Part shown: one piece after another, positions 1 through 8,011 of the stretch | Numbering within the stretch: the stretch's first letter is position 1 | Layout of the letters: every line of letters begins with the position of its first letter | From: Bacteroidales bacterium | GTDB taxonomy: Bacteria > Bacteroidota > Bacteroidia > Bacteroidales > Rikenellaceae | Length of the DNA: 64,000 bases | Assembly: GCA_910574205.1 (NCBI GenBank) | Contig: CAJSYJ010000003.1 | Location: 1-64,000 of the forward strand | Direction: 5' to 3' | The notes under the pieces: model-generated | Told to the model about the DNA's origin: nothing | Databases searched by the model: none | What the model saw: the letters and a program-made list of their open reading frames with translations, nothing else | Position numbers and translations under genes: made by a program

Positions 1-595
<595 letters not shown>

Positions 596-751
596 ATAAA
601 AATAAAATGTATTGTTAGAGTCCTGACTGCTTAATCAATCCTTAAAAAGGAAATGACAGATAAATACTACAATTTTCTCTCAATAAAACCAGTAATTCAA
701 AGAACCGCTTGGTATCACTTTTGCTTCATAATTTCGAAGCGGAAAGTGGTG

Positions 752-783
752 CAAAGGTAAGTCATATTTTTGAAACCTCCAAA
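752..783 (-). promoter_or_regulatory. rRNA promoter P3 (proximal)
   Basis: Read leftward, TTTG (783-780), 20 bases, then TACCTTTG (759-752) is an exact match to the Bacteroidales housekeeping promoter. Transcription should start near 745, giving a leader of about 150 bases before 16S. Confidence 0.85.
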
Positions 784-862
784 TTTTCGGAAGATTTTTT
801 TTTTCAAAAACTTTTTGAAGAACCTTTTGCTGCGCCTCTCGTATTTGAGAGAAACGCGGATG

Positions 863-894
863 CAAAGGTAAGTCATATTTTTGAAACTTCCAAA
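863..894 (-). promoter_or_regulatory. rRNA promoter P2 (middle)
   Basis: TTTG (894-891), a 20-base spacer and TACCTTTG (870-863) on the minus strand, 111 bases upstream of P3 and nearly identical to it over the whole element. Confidence 0.85.
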
Positions 895-967
895 TCTTTC
901 GGAAAGTTTTTCAAATTTTTCTAAGAACCTTCGCGCTGACAGATCGTTTATCTCTGATAAGCGGTTG

Positions 968-998
968 CAAAGGTAGCGCTTATTTTCTAATCTGCAAA
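968..998 (-). promoter_or_regulatory. rRNA promoter P1 (distal)
   Basis: TTTG (998-995), a 19-base spacer and TACCTTTG (975-968) on the minus strand. It keeps both core boxes but its spacer differs in sequence from P2 and P3, so it appears to be the non-duplicated or older member. Confidence 0.82.
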
Positions 999-1143
999 TT
1001 ATATCGACACTTTTTTCGTTGCAATTTTGCGCACCATAATGCAACTAACTGTAAATACGAAGATTATGTATTACAGAATTTTTGTCGTATATTTGCTGCC
1101 GACCGAGTGCAACGAAGCCTTGATCACTATTATAAATATAGGT

Positions 1144-1785
1144 ATGGAAAAACAGCTCTCTATAATCTTTTTTGCCACGGCAGCATTTCTTGCCGGATGC
1201 GGAAATCGAAACCCCGAATTTAACAACGGCGATCTGCTGTTCGAGGTCGGTCAAGGCTCTCGCATGGCCGATGCGATTGTCGATGCGACAGCCCGTCATG
1301 AGGCGTCGGGATTTTCGCATGTCGCGATTTTGGAGCGTATCGGCAACGAAAATTTCGTTATCGAGGCGACATCGAAGGGCGGAGTAAGGCGTATCACGCT
1401 CGACGAATATCTACATGAAGCCGGCCATGACGACAAGGGGCGTCCGCTGGTCGCCGTGTACCGTCTTCGCGACGGCTCGCCCGCGGCAGCTGCCGTCGAA
1501 CGCGCTAAGCTGCATCTCGGTCGTCCCTACGACTTCGCTTTCCTGCCCGACAACGACGCATATTATTGCAGCGAGCTTGTATACGAATCCTATCTCGACG
1601 ATAACGGCGAGCATATCTTTACGGCACGACCCATGACATTCAAGAGGCGCGACGGCAGCTACGCTCCGTTCTGGATCGAGCTGTTCGACTCACTGCGCAT
1701 GGAGATCCCGGAGGGAGTGGCAGGCACGAATCCCGAGGATATGTCGAAAGAGAGCGCGATAGAAGAGATACACCGGTACTTCTGA
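1144..1785 (+). CDS. YiiX/YebB-like permuted papain-fold lipoprotein
   Basis: The 213-residue product starts with a lipoprotein signal ending FLAGC, so Cys19 should be lipidated and the protein anchored in the envelope. The body matches the YiiX/YebB-like branch of the NlpC/P60 (permuted papain) fold: a GFSHVAIL segment supplies the histidine and YYCSELVY supplies the nucleophilic cysteine after it, the permuted order. Such enzymes are probable amidases or peptidases acting on peptidoglycan or lipid-linked substrates; the substrate cannot be told. I chose the ATG at 1144 because the 39 codons before it in frame would bury the signal peptide. A TATATTTG box lies at 1088-1095 with a weak upstream box. 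It diverges from the rRNA operon. Confidence 0.82.
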   Translation: MEKQLSIIFFATAAFLAGCGNRNPEFNNGDLLFEVGQGSRMADAIVDATARHEASGFSHVAILERIGNENFVIEATSKGGVRRITLDEYLHEAGHDDKGRPLVAVYRLRDGSPAAAAVERAKLHLGRPYDFAFLPDNDAYYCSELVYESYLDDNGEHIFTARPMTFKRRDGSYAPFWIELFDSLRMEIPEGVAGTNPEDMSKESAIEEIHRYF

Positions 1786-1831
1786 CCGAGAGCATGCCGA
1801 ACATGGCGGCTGCTACGGCCACGACTCTACC

Positions 1832-2767
1832 CTATCGCAGATGCGGACGTCCGTGCAACGGGCTGCCTGCCGAGTAGGAGCGTATTACGAGCGCCACGCC
1901 GACGAAGATGAACAGTGCCGCCACGACAGTATCGCCGTGCAGGCGGTCAAGCCCCAGCGCCACAGATAGCAAGATCGCGATAATCGGTTGAAGATATGTA
2001 TAAATGCTCGACACGGTGGGCTGAACATATCGCAGCGAGTAGTTCAGCATGAGGTTGGGCAGATATGTAGGTACCGTCAAGACGAACAGCGCGGCGAGTA
2101 CTATATGCGTATCCATAGCTGCATAGTCGGTATGAACGATGTCGTAGCCTCCGAACGGAAACATTATCAATGCTGCAAAGCAATATACCCAGCGCAGCAC
2201 CGTAGTCACGCGATACTTCGAAATGAGCTTCTTGAACCACACCATATAAAACGCCGTTGCGAAGGCGCAGCAGAGGATCATCAGGTTGCCGCTCATGTCG
2301 GAGCGTTCGTGTCCGCCGTCTCCGCTCATCAGGATAACGGCCACGGCACCGGCCATACCGAGGATCAAGCCGGCAAGTTTGAGGCGCGTAAAACGATCGA
2401 TTCCGATGACGACGGATATAGCGAGCACCAGCAGCGGCACCACCGTCTCGATGATCGAGCCGTCGATAGGCGATGTTCGCGACAGACCGTACATCAGCAG
2501 CAGCTTGCGCGCTATACCCATAACCAGCGCCGCGAGGAACATGATCTTGATGTCGCTGCGCTCGATCTTTTCGCTTTTCTGCCACAGCAGCGGTATCAAC
2601 GAGAAGAGAGCAGTCACTATCAGCGAAGCCGACACCATAGCCACGGGCGAGATGTAGCGGCCGAGTACCATATTATAGAAAGGATAATCGCATGCCCATA
2701 TCAAATTGCAGAGGAGCAGCGCAAGGTGCGGACGCAAACCGGCGCCCGAAGTCGTAGATGCTGTCAT
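1832..2767 (-). CDS. EamA/DMT-family transporter
   Basis: A 311-residue hydrophobic protein with about ten membrane segments and the internal two-fold repeat of EamA (drug/metabolite transporter) permeases. The second half carries YVQPTVSSIYTYLQPIIA, the conserved Pro-bearing segment seen near the end of EamA domains. These inner-membrane carriers export or import small metabolites; the substrate is not predictable. The ATG at 2767 is preferred: the longer reading adds eleven residues that look like leader sequence. It converges on the upstream lipoprotein gene with 46 bases between them. Confidence 0.88.
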   Translation of the reverse strand: MTASTTSGAGLRPHLALLLCNLIWACDYPFYNMVLGRYISPVAMVSASLIVTALFSLIPLLWQKSEKIERSDIKIMFLAALVMGIARKLLLMYGLSRTSPIDGSIIETVVPLLVLAISVVIGIDRFTRLKLAGLILGMAGAVAVILMSGDGGHERSDMSGNLMILCCAFATAFYMVWFKKLISKYRVTTVLRWVYCFAALIMFPFGGYDIVHTDYAAMDTHIVLAALFVLTVPTYLPNLMLNYSLRYVQPTVSSIYTYLQPIIAILLSVALGLDRLHGDTVVAALFIFVGVALVIRSYSAGSPLHGRPHLR

Positions 2768-2917
2768 AGTCGGAATTTTTGAACATCCGCCAATAAGCAA
2801 CTATCGAACCACCAGCGCAGGCCGGTAAGCAAAACCGCCAACCCAAACCCCGACCGCCCTTGCTGCGGCACTCACGCACCAATATTATTAAAAAATATTA
2901 TGAATATATTAAAATAA

Positions 2918-2949
2918 TTTGCCAAATAGCGAATTTAGCAATATATTTG
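2918..2949 (+). promoter_or_regulatory. Consensus promoter for the 31-codon gene
   Basis: TTTG (2918-2921), 20 bases, TATATTTG (2942-2949): a full-consensus Bacteroidales promoter inside an AT-rich island. It points at the small gene at 3011, with a predicted leader of about 55 bases. Confidence 0.85.
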
Positions 2950-3010
2950 CAGCGGTTAAAGGGTTAGTTATAAAACTGGACGCAACGAAAGCGCCCGTAA
3001 ATTACAGGTT

Positions 3011-3106
3011 ATGAGAAAGTTTTTTGTAATGGTAGCCAAGCGCTACGTGATTGCTATGACCAAGGCTTTGCCTTATCCCTACATCAACACGCCGCACAAT
3101 ATGTAG
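3011..3106 (+). CDS. Small protein, 31 residues, unknown function
   Basis: An ATG-to-TAG frame of 31 codons beginning MRKFFVMVAKRY and ending in a polar tail (PYPYINTPHNM). The N-terminal 20 residues mix Lys/Arg with Phe, Val, Ile and Met and could form a short basic amphipathic or membrane-seeking helix. Support for its being real: a perfect promoter at 2918-2949, about 55 bases of leader, and a hairpin terminator at 3146-3167, so the locus is a self-contained transcription unit that holds nothing else of any length. I do not recognise the family. It could alternatively be a small RNA with a chance frame. Confidence 0.62.
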   Translation: MRKFFVMVAKRYVIAMTKALPYPYINTPHNM

Positions 3107-3145
3107 GGCGGCAATCGAAAATGTTTTAGAGTTAAATAGCAGAGG

Positions 3146-3175
3146 CCGGGCGCAGCGATGCGTCCGGTCTTTCGG
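3146..3175 (+). terminator. Terminator after the small gene
   Basis: A 9-bp stem (3146-3154 with 3159-3167, one G-U pair, loop GCGA) followed by TCTTTCGG. It separates the small gene from the hydrolase operon. Confidence 0.6.
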
Positions 3176-3243
3176 TATACGGCAACGGAGGGCGTGAAGC
3201 GCAAAAAAAGCATTGCGCCCGAACACAGCCCGAGATTTTTCAC

Positions 3244-3251
3244 TACCTTTG
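3244..3251 (+). promoter_or_regulatory. -7 box of the hydrolase operon
   Basis: TACCTTTG ends only five bases before the ATG at 3257, so the transcript should begin at or next to the start codon (leaderless or nearly so). No good -33 box is present at the usual distance. Confidence 0.55.
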
Positions 3252-3256
3252 CGCCT

Positions 3257-4033
3257 ATGGAAAATAGTTACCGATACGACGGCATAACGCTCCGATACGA
3301 TGTCGAGGGCGAGGGCGAGACGCTGTTGCTGCTCCACGGCTGGGGCTGCGGCCGCGAGATCTGGAAACAGATACGCCCGCTGCTCAGCCGGCACTATCGC
3401 GTCGTCTCGGTCGACTTCGCAGGATTCGGACGAAGCGACGAGCCGACTACGGTATGGGGCGTGGAGGAGTATACGCGCTCGATAGAGCAGCTCGCACGGG
3501 AGTTGGAGATCGACTCGCCGACACTGGTGGGACACTCGTTCGGCGGCCGCGTCGCCATACTCTACTCGTCGCGCAACGCCGCACGCCGCGTCGTGCTGAC
3601 CGACGCCGCAGGCATCAAGCCGCACCGCCCGATCTCCTATTATTATAAGGTATACTCCTACAAACTGCTCAAACGCCTGCTGCCCGTATTGGTCGGCGGC
3701 GGTCGGGCACGGCAGCTTATCGAGCAGCGACGCGCCAAAACCGGTTCGTCGGACTACAACAACGCATCGCCGATGATGCGGGCGATACTGTCGAAGTGCG
3801 TAGGCGAGGATCTGCGCGGCGTAATGCCGGCGATTACCGCTCCCGTACTGTTGTTCTGGGGCGATCGCGATACCGCGACACCTCTGAGCGACGCACGAAC
3901 TATGGAGCGCCTTATCCCCGACGCGCGTCTTGTCGTAGCGCATGGCTGCGGCCACTTCGCGATGATCGAAAACGCGGAGTTGTTCCGACGCACGATCGCA
4001 CAGTTTCTCGACATAGAACAGCAACAGCCATGA
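3257..4033 (+). CDS. Alpha/beta hydrolase
   Basis: A 258-residue single-domain alpha/beta hydrolase. The oxyanion-hole HGWG is at 27-30, the nucleophile elbow GHSFGG at 92-97 (Ser94), the acid in GDRD (Asp205) and the catalytic histidine in CGHFAM (His233), so the triad is complete. No signal peptide, so cytoplasmic. It is the first gene of a three-gene unit with a Mur-type ligase (4-base ATGA overlap) and a Ddl-like ligase, which suggests an esterase, amidase or thioesterase step in making or trimming a peptide-type product rather than general catabolism; that is inference. The start at 3257 sits right behind the promoter box. Confidence 0.85.
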   Translation: MENSYRYDGITLRYDVEGEGETLLLLHGWGCGREIWKQIRPLLSRHYRVVSVDFAGFGRSDEPTTVWGVEEYTRSIEQLARELEIDSPTLVGHSFGGRVAILYSSRNAARRVVLTDAAGIKPHRPISYYYKVYSYKLLKRLLPVLVGGGRARQLIEQRRAKTGSSDYNNASPMMRAILSKCVGEDLRGVMPAITAPVLLFWGDRDTATPLSDARTMERLIPDARLVVAHGCGHFAMIENAELFRRTIAQFLDIEQQQP

Positions 4034-5595
4034 CGATGACACCTTCGCTTATTATTTTCGCTGCGGCATATCTGCTCTACTGGGCCGCCACGACACGTTA
4101 CGATACCCAGATGTTTCAGCAGAACTCCTACCGCCACGAGCGGTGGCGGCGCTGGTGGCTCTCCACCGGCGAATGGACTTCGCGCAGCCAGCTGCTGTCG
4201 CTGTCGTCCGCAGCAATATTCGCCTTTACATGGCACCCCGCATTGCTGTACGCTTACGCAGCATGGGCGGCCGTTTTCGCATGGGCTGAGTTTTCGATGC
4301 GATACAAGATTCGACTTGTCTACACCATGCGCATCAAGCGCCTGCTTGCAACGCGCACGCTGCTCACGGCGGCAGCGATAGCCCTGACGGCATCATACGC
4401 ACCGCGCTGGACCCTCAGCGTGGCCATGCTGCTGACCATGCAGGGCTGGGTCGTCGTATTCGACCTTATAAACCGTCCCGTCGAACGTGCCGTCACGCGC
4501 TGGTACTATAACGACGCACGCCGCATTCTGCGTTCGATGCCCGGGTTGACGATCATCGGTATTACGGGCAGCTTCGGCAAGACCTCGACCAAGCACTTCC
4601 TGCACCGCATACTCTCGGAGAAGTACAACGTCCTGATGACACCTGGCAACTACAACACCACCCTCGGCGTGGTGCGCACCATACGCGAGCAGCTCAAACC
4701 CTACCACAACGTATTCATCGTCGAAATGGGCGCCAAGCAGCGCGGCGACATACGCGAGATATGCGAGCTGGTTCATCCCTCGATCGGCATCGTAACGTCG
4801 GTGGGCGAGATGCACCTCGAAACATTCGGCTCGGTCGAGAACGTCGCACGCACCAAGTTCGAGCTGATAGAGTCGCTGCCAGCGGGCGGGCTCGGCGTAG
4901 TCAACATCGACTCCGAGGCTGCCGCACGATACAGCTGCCGGACTGCGGCCGACATGCTTACATATTCGGTCGACAACCCCGAGGCAGACTACCGAGCCGG
5001 CGATATCGGATACTCGGCCGGCGAGACGACATTCTCCGTCACTACTCCCGATGAGCGCCGCGACGGCTTCATGACGCATATTCTCGGCAGCGGCAACATT
5101 CTCAACATAACGGCCGCACTGGCCGTAGCCGACCGTCTCGGCGTGCCTGTGGCCAAGCAGCGCACCGCCGTGGCGCAGATCAGACAGATCGAACACCGCC
5201 TGAGCATACGCCGCTCGGGTGGCATAACGATCCTCGACGACGCCTATAACTCCAACCCCGCAGGCGCGCGCATGGCGCTCGACGTCCTCTCACGCTTCGC
5301 CGCCGAGGGACGCCGCATCGTCGTCACGCCCGGGTTCGTGGAGATGGGAGCACGTCAGTACGACAACAACCGCGAGCTGGGACGGCATATCGCCATGTCG
5401 GGTTGCGATATGGCATATATTGTCAACGAGGTCAACCGGCAGGCCATAACGGAGGGGCTGCGCGAGTGCAGCTACCCCGAGGAGCGCATACACGTGGTTG
5501 CGTCATTCGCCGAAGCATCGGCGCATCTTGCCGCAACGATGCGCACGGGCGATGTAATATTATACGAAAACGACCTGCCCGACTCGTTCAAATAA
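4030..5595 (+). CDS. Membrane-anchored Mur ligase (MurF-like)
   Basis: A 521-residue protein. Residues 1-150 hold about four hydrophobic segments instead of the MurF substrate-binding domain. The rest is a Mur ligase: the P-loop GITGSFGKTSTK near 177-188, the MTPGNYNTTLG segment, VEMGAKQRGDI, and LDDAYNSNPAGARMAL near 400, the last typical of MurF. Such enzymes join an amino acid or dipeptide to a carboxylate using ATP. With the next gene Ddl-like, the pair recalls D-Ala-D-Ala synthesis plus MurF addition. Membrane anchoring and loss of the N-terminal domain suggest a substrate other than soluble UDP-MurNAc-tripeptide, such as a lipid-linked precursor (inference). The start overlaps the hydrolase stop (ATGA), implying translational coupling. 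Confidence 0.82.
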   Translation: MTMTPSLIIFAAAYLLYWAATTRYDTQMFQQNSYRHERWRRWWLSTGEWTSRSQLLSLSSAAIFAFTWHPALLYAYAAWAAVFAWAEFSMRYKIRLVYTMRIKRLLATRTLLTAAAIALTASYAPRWTLSVAMLLTMQGWVVVFDLINRPVERAVTRWYYNDARRILRSMPGLTIIGITGSFGKTSTKHFLHRILSEKYNVLMTPGNYNTTLGVVRTIREQLKPYHNVFIVEMGAKQRGDIREICELVHPSIGIVTSVGEMHLETFGSVENVARTKFELIESLPAGGLGVVNIDSEAAARYSCRTAADMLTYSVDNPEADYRAGDIGYSAGETTFSVTTPDERRDGFMTHILGSGNILNITAALAVADRLGVPVAKQRTAVAQIRQIEHRLSIRRSGGITILDDAYNSNPAGARMALDVLSRFAAEGRRIVVTPGFVEMGARQYDNNRELGRHIAMSGCDMAYIVNEVNRQAITEGLRECSYPEERIHVVASFAEASAHLAATMRTGDVILYENDLPDSFK

Positions 5596-5623
5596 GAGCA
5601 ATAAACTAAACAACGTTTTCATC

Positions 5624-5694
5624 AAGCCGAGGGCTGAGCCGCTTATGCGGACTATGCCGAGGCGCAGAAAAGGTCTAAAAAATTCAACGATACA
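5624..5694 (+). repeat. AAGCCGA/CTATG element abutting the ddl-like start
   Basis: AAGCCGA (5624-5630), a small hairpin with CCGC/GCGG arms (5639-5650), CTATGCCGAGGCGCAGAAAAGG (5652-5673, key bases CTATG, CCGA, GCAGAAA) and then TTCAACGATA leading into the ATG at 5695. The same layout ends at the mfd start (46368-46437) and forms the core of the 57.7-kb tandem array. Confidence 0.7.
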
Positions 5695-6885
5695 ATGAAG
5701 ATCAACGTCGGAGTAATATTCGGTGGCCGTTCGGTCGAGAACGAAATCTCAGTCATAACGGCCGTACAGACGATGTCGGCTATGGATGCCGACAAGTACA
5801 ATATCATACCTATATATATATCCAAGCAGGGACACTGGTACACGGGCGACAAACTGCGTTCGACGGACAACTACCGCGACATGAAGCGCCTGCTGAGCGA
5901 GGTCGAGGAGGTATACCTGCGCCCGATATACGGAGACAACCGTCTCTACCGCGTCCGAAAGCCGCTGCTGGGAAGCGACGTCGCCGCGACGATAGATGTC
6001 ATCCTGCCCGCACTGCACGGCACGAGCGGCGAGGACGGCGCATTTCAGGGCACGATCGAATTTACGGGCATACCATACGCCTGCCCCAATCCGCTGGCCT
6101 CGGCCAACGGCATGGACAAGATCACGATGAAGATGATACTCAAAGAGTGCGGCATACCGGTGGTCGACTACTGCTGGTTCTCGGACAAGGAGTGGCTCTC
6201 GGAGCGCGACGCGACCGTGCAACGCATCGAGGCCAAGCTGCACTACCCCATGATCGTCAAGCCGGCCAACCTCGGATCGAGCGTCGGCATCAAGGCCGTG
6301 CACGACCGCTCGGAGCTCATCGAGGCGGTCGATAACGCCGTCACATACTCCAAGCGAATCATCGTCGAGACCCTTATCGAGCAGCTCAAAGAGATTAACT
6401 GCTCGGTGCTGGGCGACTACTACGACTGCCGCGCGTCGGTATGCGAAGCGCCAGTGCGCAGCGGCGAAATACTCAGCTACGAGGACAAGTATCTCGGCGG
6501 CGGCAAGAACAAGCAGTCGCAGGGCATGCGCTCGACCGTAAGAGAGATACCCGCCTCGCTGCCGCAGCAGACGACCGACTTCATCCGCCGCACAGCGTGC
6601 GATACGTTCAAGGCCCTCGCCTGCGACGGCGTATCGCGCATCGACTTCATGATCGACCAAGCCGACGGCAGCATATATGTCAACGAGATCAACACCATAC
6701 CCGGCTCGCTGTCGTTCTATCTGTGGGAGGCTACGGGCGTGCCGTTCGGCGAGCTGGTCGACACGTTGATCGACATAGCGTTCCGCCGCAAGCGCGACTC
6801 CGACTTCAAGATAACGAGCTACTCCGAAAACATATTCGCCTATCAGAACGTCCACGGCGCAAAGACCGGCGGCGCCAAGCGATAG
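5695..6885 (+). CDS. D-alanine--D-alanine ligase-like ATP-grasp enzyme
   Basis: A 396-residue ATP-grasp ligase of the Ddl family: VIFGGRSVENEIS at the N terminus, HGTSGEDGAFQG, PANLGSSVGIKAV for nucleotide binding, and EINTIPGSLSFYLWE near 335-350 in place of the usual NTLPG-phi-T segment of biosynthetic Ddl. The family joins two D-amino or hydroxy acids with ATP. The altered active-site tail and its place behind a membrane Mur ligase leave the second substrate open (D-Ala, D-Ser or another). At about 396 residues it is longer than typical DdlB (about 306). A 99-base gap before it is occupied by a repeat element that ends at the start codon. Confidence is high for family, moderate for exact product. 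Confidence 0.85.
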   Translation: MKINVGVIFGGRSVENEISVITAVQTMSAMDADKYNIIPIYISKQGHWYTGDKLRSTDNYRDMKRLLSEVEEVYLRPIYGDNRLYRVRKPLLGSDVAATIDVILPALHGTSGEDGAFQGTIEFTGIPYACPNPLASANGMDKITMKMILKECGIPVVDYCWFSDKEWLSERDATVQRIEAKLHYPMIVKPANLGSSVGIKAVHDRSELIEAVDNAVTYSKRIIVETLIEQLKEINCSVLGDYYDCRASVCEAPVRSGEILSYEDKYLGGGKNKQSQGMRSTVREIPASLPQQTTDFIRRTACDTFKALACDGVSRIDFMIDQADGSIYVNEINTIPGSLSFYLWEATGVPFGELVDTLIDIAFRRKRDSDFKITSYSENIFAYQNVHGAKTGGAKR

Positions 6886-6907
6886 CCGACTGCGTGTTCA
6901 TGCAACG

Positions 6908-6942
6908 CAAGGAGCGCACCATAGAGTGCGCTCCTTGTCGTT
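6908..6942 (+). terminator. Terminator after the ddl-like gene
   Basis: A 12-bp perfect stem, CAAGGAGCGCAC (6908-6919) with GTGCGCTCCTTG (6926-6937), closing the hydrolase-ligase operon. The T tract is weak. Confidence 0.65.
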
Positions 6943-7041
6943 ATAACCAGCCGGCTGCCGCCCGACAGCGGCGCCTTACAGCGTATATGTCGTGCGATCC
7001 GTACGAAATGTCCGATTATACCACAGAATAAAAGACGACAT

Positions 7042-7072
7042 GTTGCAGAAACCGAAAAAACTATTAATTTTG
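7042..7072 (+). promoter_or_regulatory. Promoter of the AraC-family gene
   Basis: GTTG (7042-7045), 19 bases, TAATTTTG (7065-7072), placed 22 bases before the ATG at 7095. Confidence 0.75.
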
Positions 7073-7094
7073 CGTATACAAAAACTTCGGTACA

Positions 7095-7997
7095 ATGGAC
7101 AGCGAGAAACATGCGTCTTCCGACATATCGGCCATAAAGACCTCCGACGGCGACTTCGCCCCCGTCGGCTTCATAGATATAGTGGGGCAACAGCCCACGT
7201 TCATGGACAATGTAGCCACGCCTCTGGTCATGCCCGTAGGCGGTATAGCCATATGCCTGCAAGGCAGCTGCGAGGTGGTGCTCGACGAGAAGCGGTTCCA
7301 TATCGCCAAGAACGACATGTTCATCGTCTTTCCCAACTCGATATTGCAGGCCATAGCCAACCGCAGCGACGACTTCCACACCGAGATCATATCGATCAAC
7401 CAGTCGATGATCTACAACTTCCGCACGATCAACATCACTTCGGCCACATCGCTGTTCCTCTATATCAAGGACAACCCCTGCATCTCGCTGACGAACGAGC
7501 AGGTGGAGGATATATTGCAGTACAGCCGCATACTGAACAAATACGACCGCATGGACGACATGCCGTTTCACAAGCATATAATCGAACACTCGGTTATGTC
7601 GCTCAGCTACATCGTCGCCAGCATCTACGCACGTCATGCACCCATAAAGCAGATGCCCCTGACGCGCCAGAACACCATACTGCATAAGTTTCTGTCGACG
7701 CTGGCCACCGACTTCACGCGCTCGCGCGAAGTGGCATACTACGCCGACAAACTCTGCATCACACCCAAGTACCTCACTATCGTCGTGAGAAACACCTCGG
7801 GCATGAGCGCCACGGAGTGGATATCGCGCATAGTCATAAACAACGCCAAAGCTCTGCTGACGGGCACGCAGATGACCGTGCAGCAGATTTCCAATAAACT
7901 CAATTTCCCGAATCCGTCATTCTTCGGGCAGTACTTCCTGCGCCACGTGGGCAAGACGCCGAAGGAGTATCGGCGCGATTCGATCAACATGCTATAA
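7095..7997 (+). CDS. AraC-family transcriptional regulator
   Basis: A 300-residue regulator. The N-terminal half (about 20-170) is a cupin-like sensor (TPLVMPVGGIAICLQGSCEV) and the C-terminal 100 residues hold the double helix-turn-helix: YYADKLCITPKYLTIVVRNT for the first and VQQISNKLNFPNPSFFGQYF for the second, followed by GKTPKEYRRD. Members bind DNA as activators in response to a small ligand; neither the ligand nor the target is visible. It is followed after 14 bases by a radical SAM gene, which is the likeliest partner or target. It has its own promoter. Confidence 0.92.
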   Translation: MDSEKHASSDISAIKTSDGDFAPVGFIDIVGQQPTFMDNVATPLVMPVGGIAICLQGSCEVVLDEKRFHIAKNDMFIVFPNSILQAIANRSDDFHTEIISINQSMIYNFRTINITSATSLFLYIKDNPCISLTNEQVEDILQYSRILNKYDRMDDMPFHKHIIEHSVMSLSYIVASIYARHAPIKQMPLTRQNTILHKFLSTLATDFTRSREVAYYADKLCITPKYLTIVVRNTSGMSATEWISRIVINNAKALLTGTQMTVQQISNKLNFPNPSFFGQYFLRHVGKTPKEYRRDSINML

Positions 7998-8011
7998 AAC
8001 CGGATAAAGAC

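Larger units (their letters stand above)
751..931 (-). repeat. Duplicated rRNA promoter module (two copies)
   Basis: Copy A (751-826) and copy B (862-931) share the promoter, the AT-rich stretch upstream of it and a closing AGAACCTT, offset by 111 bases. Short inverted repeats separate the modules (CTCTC/GAGAG at 836-850 and TTATC/GATAA near 948-960). The arrangement indicates tandem duplication of a promoter cassette in front of the rRNA operon. Confidence 0.75.

Noticed and set aside
596-745. RNase III processing stem in the 16S leader
   Set aside because: The pairing partner would lie beyond the 16S 3' end outside the window, so it cannot be judged.
1027-1143. Earlier start for the papain-like lipoprotein
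   Set aside because: The added 39 residues would place the lipobox in the middle of the protein, and the segment includes the probable promoter box.
4393-6855. Long minus-strand frames opposite the Mur and Ddl ligase genes
   Set aside because: They are antisense shadows produced by the GC-biased third codon positions; the plus-strand genes have full family motifs.
6886-7041. tRNA or riboswitch in the gap before the AraC gene
   Set aside because: Only a terminator hairpin and a promoter are visible; no cloverleaf or known riboswitch core.
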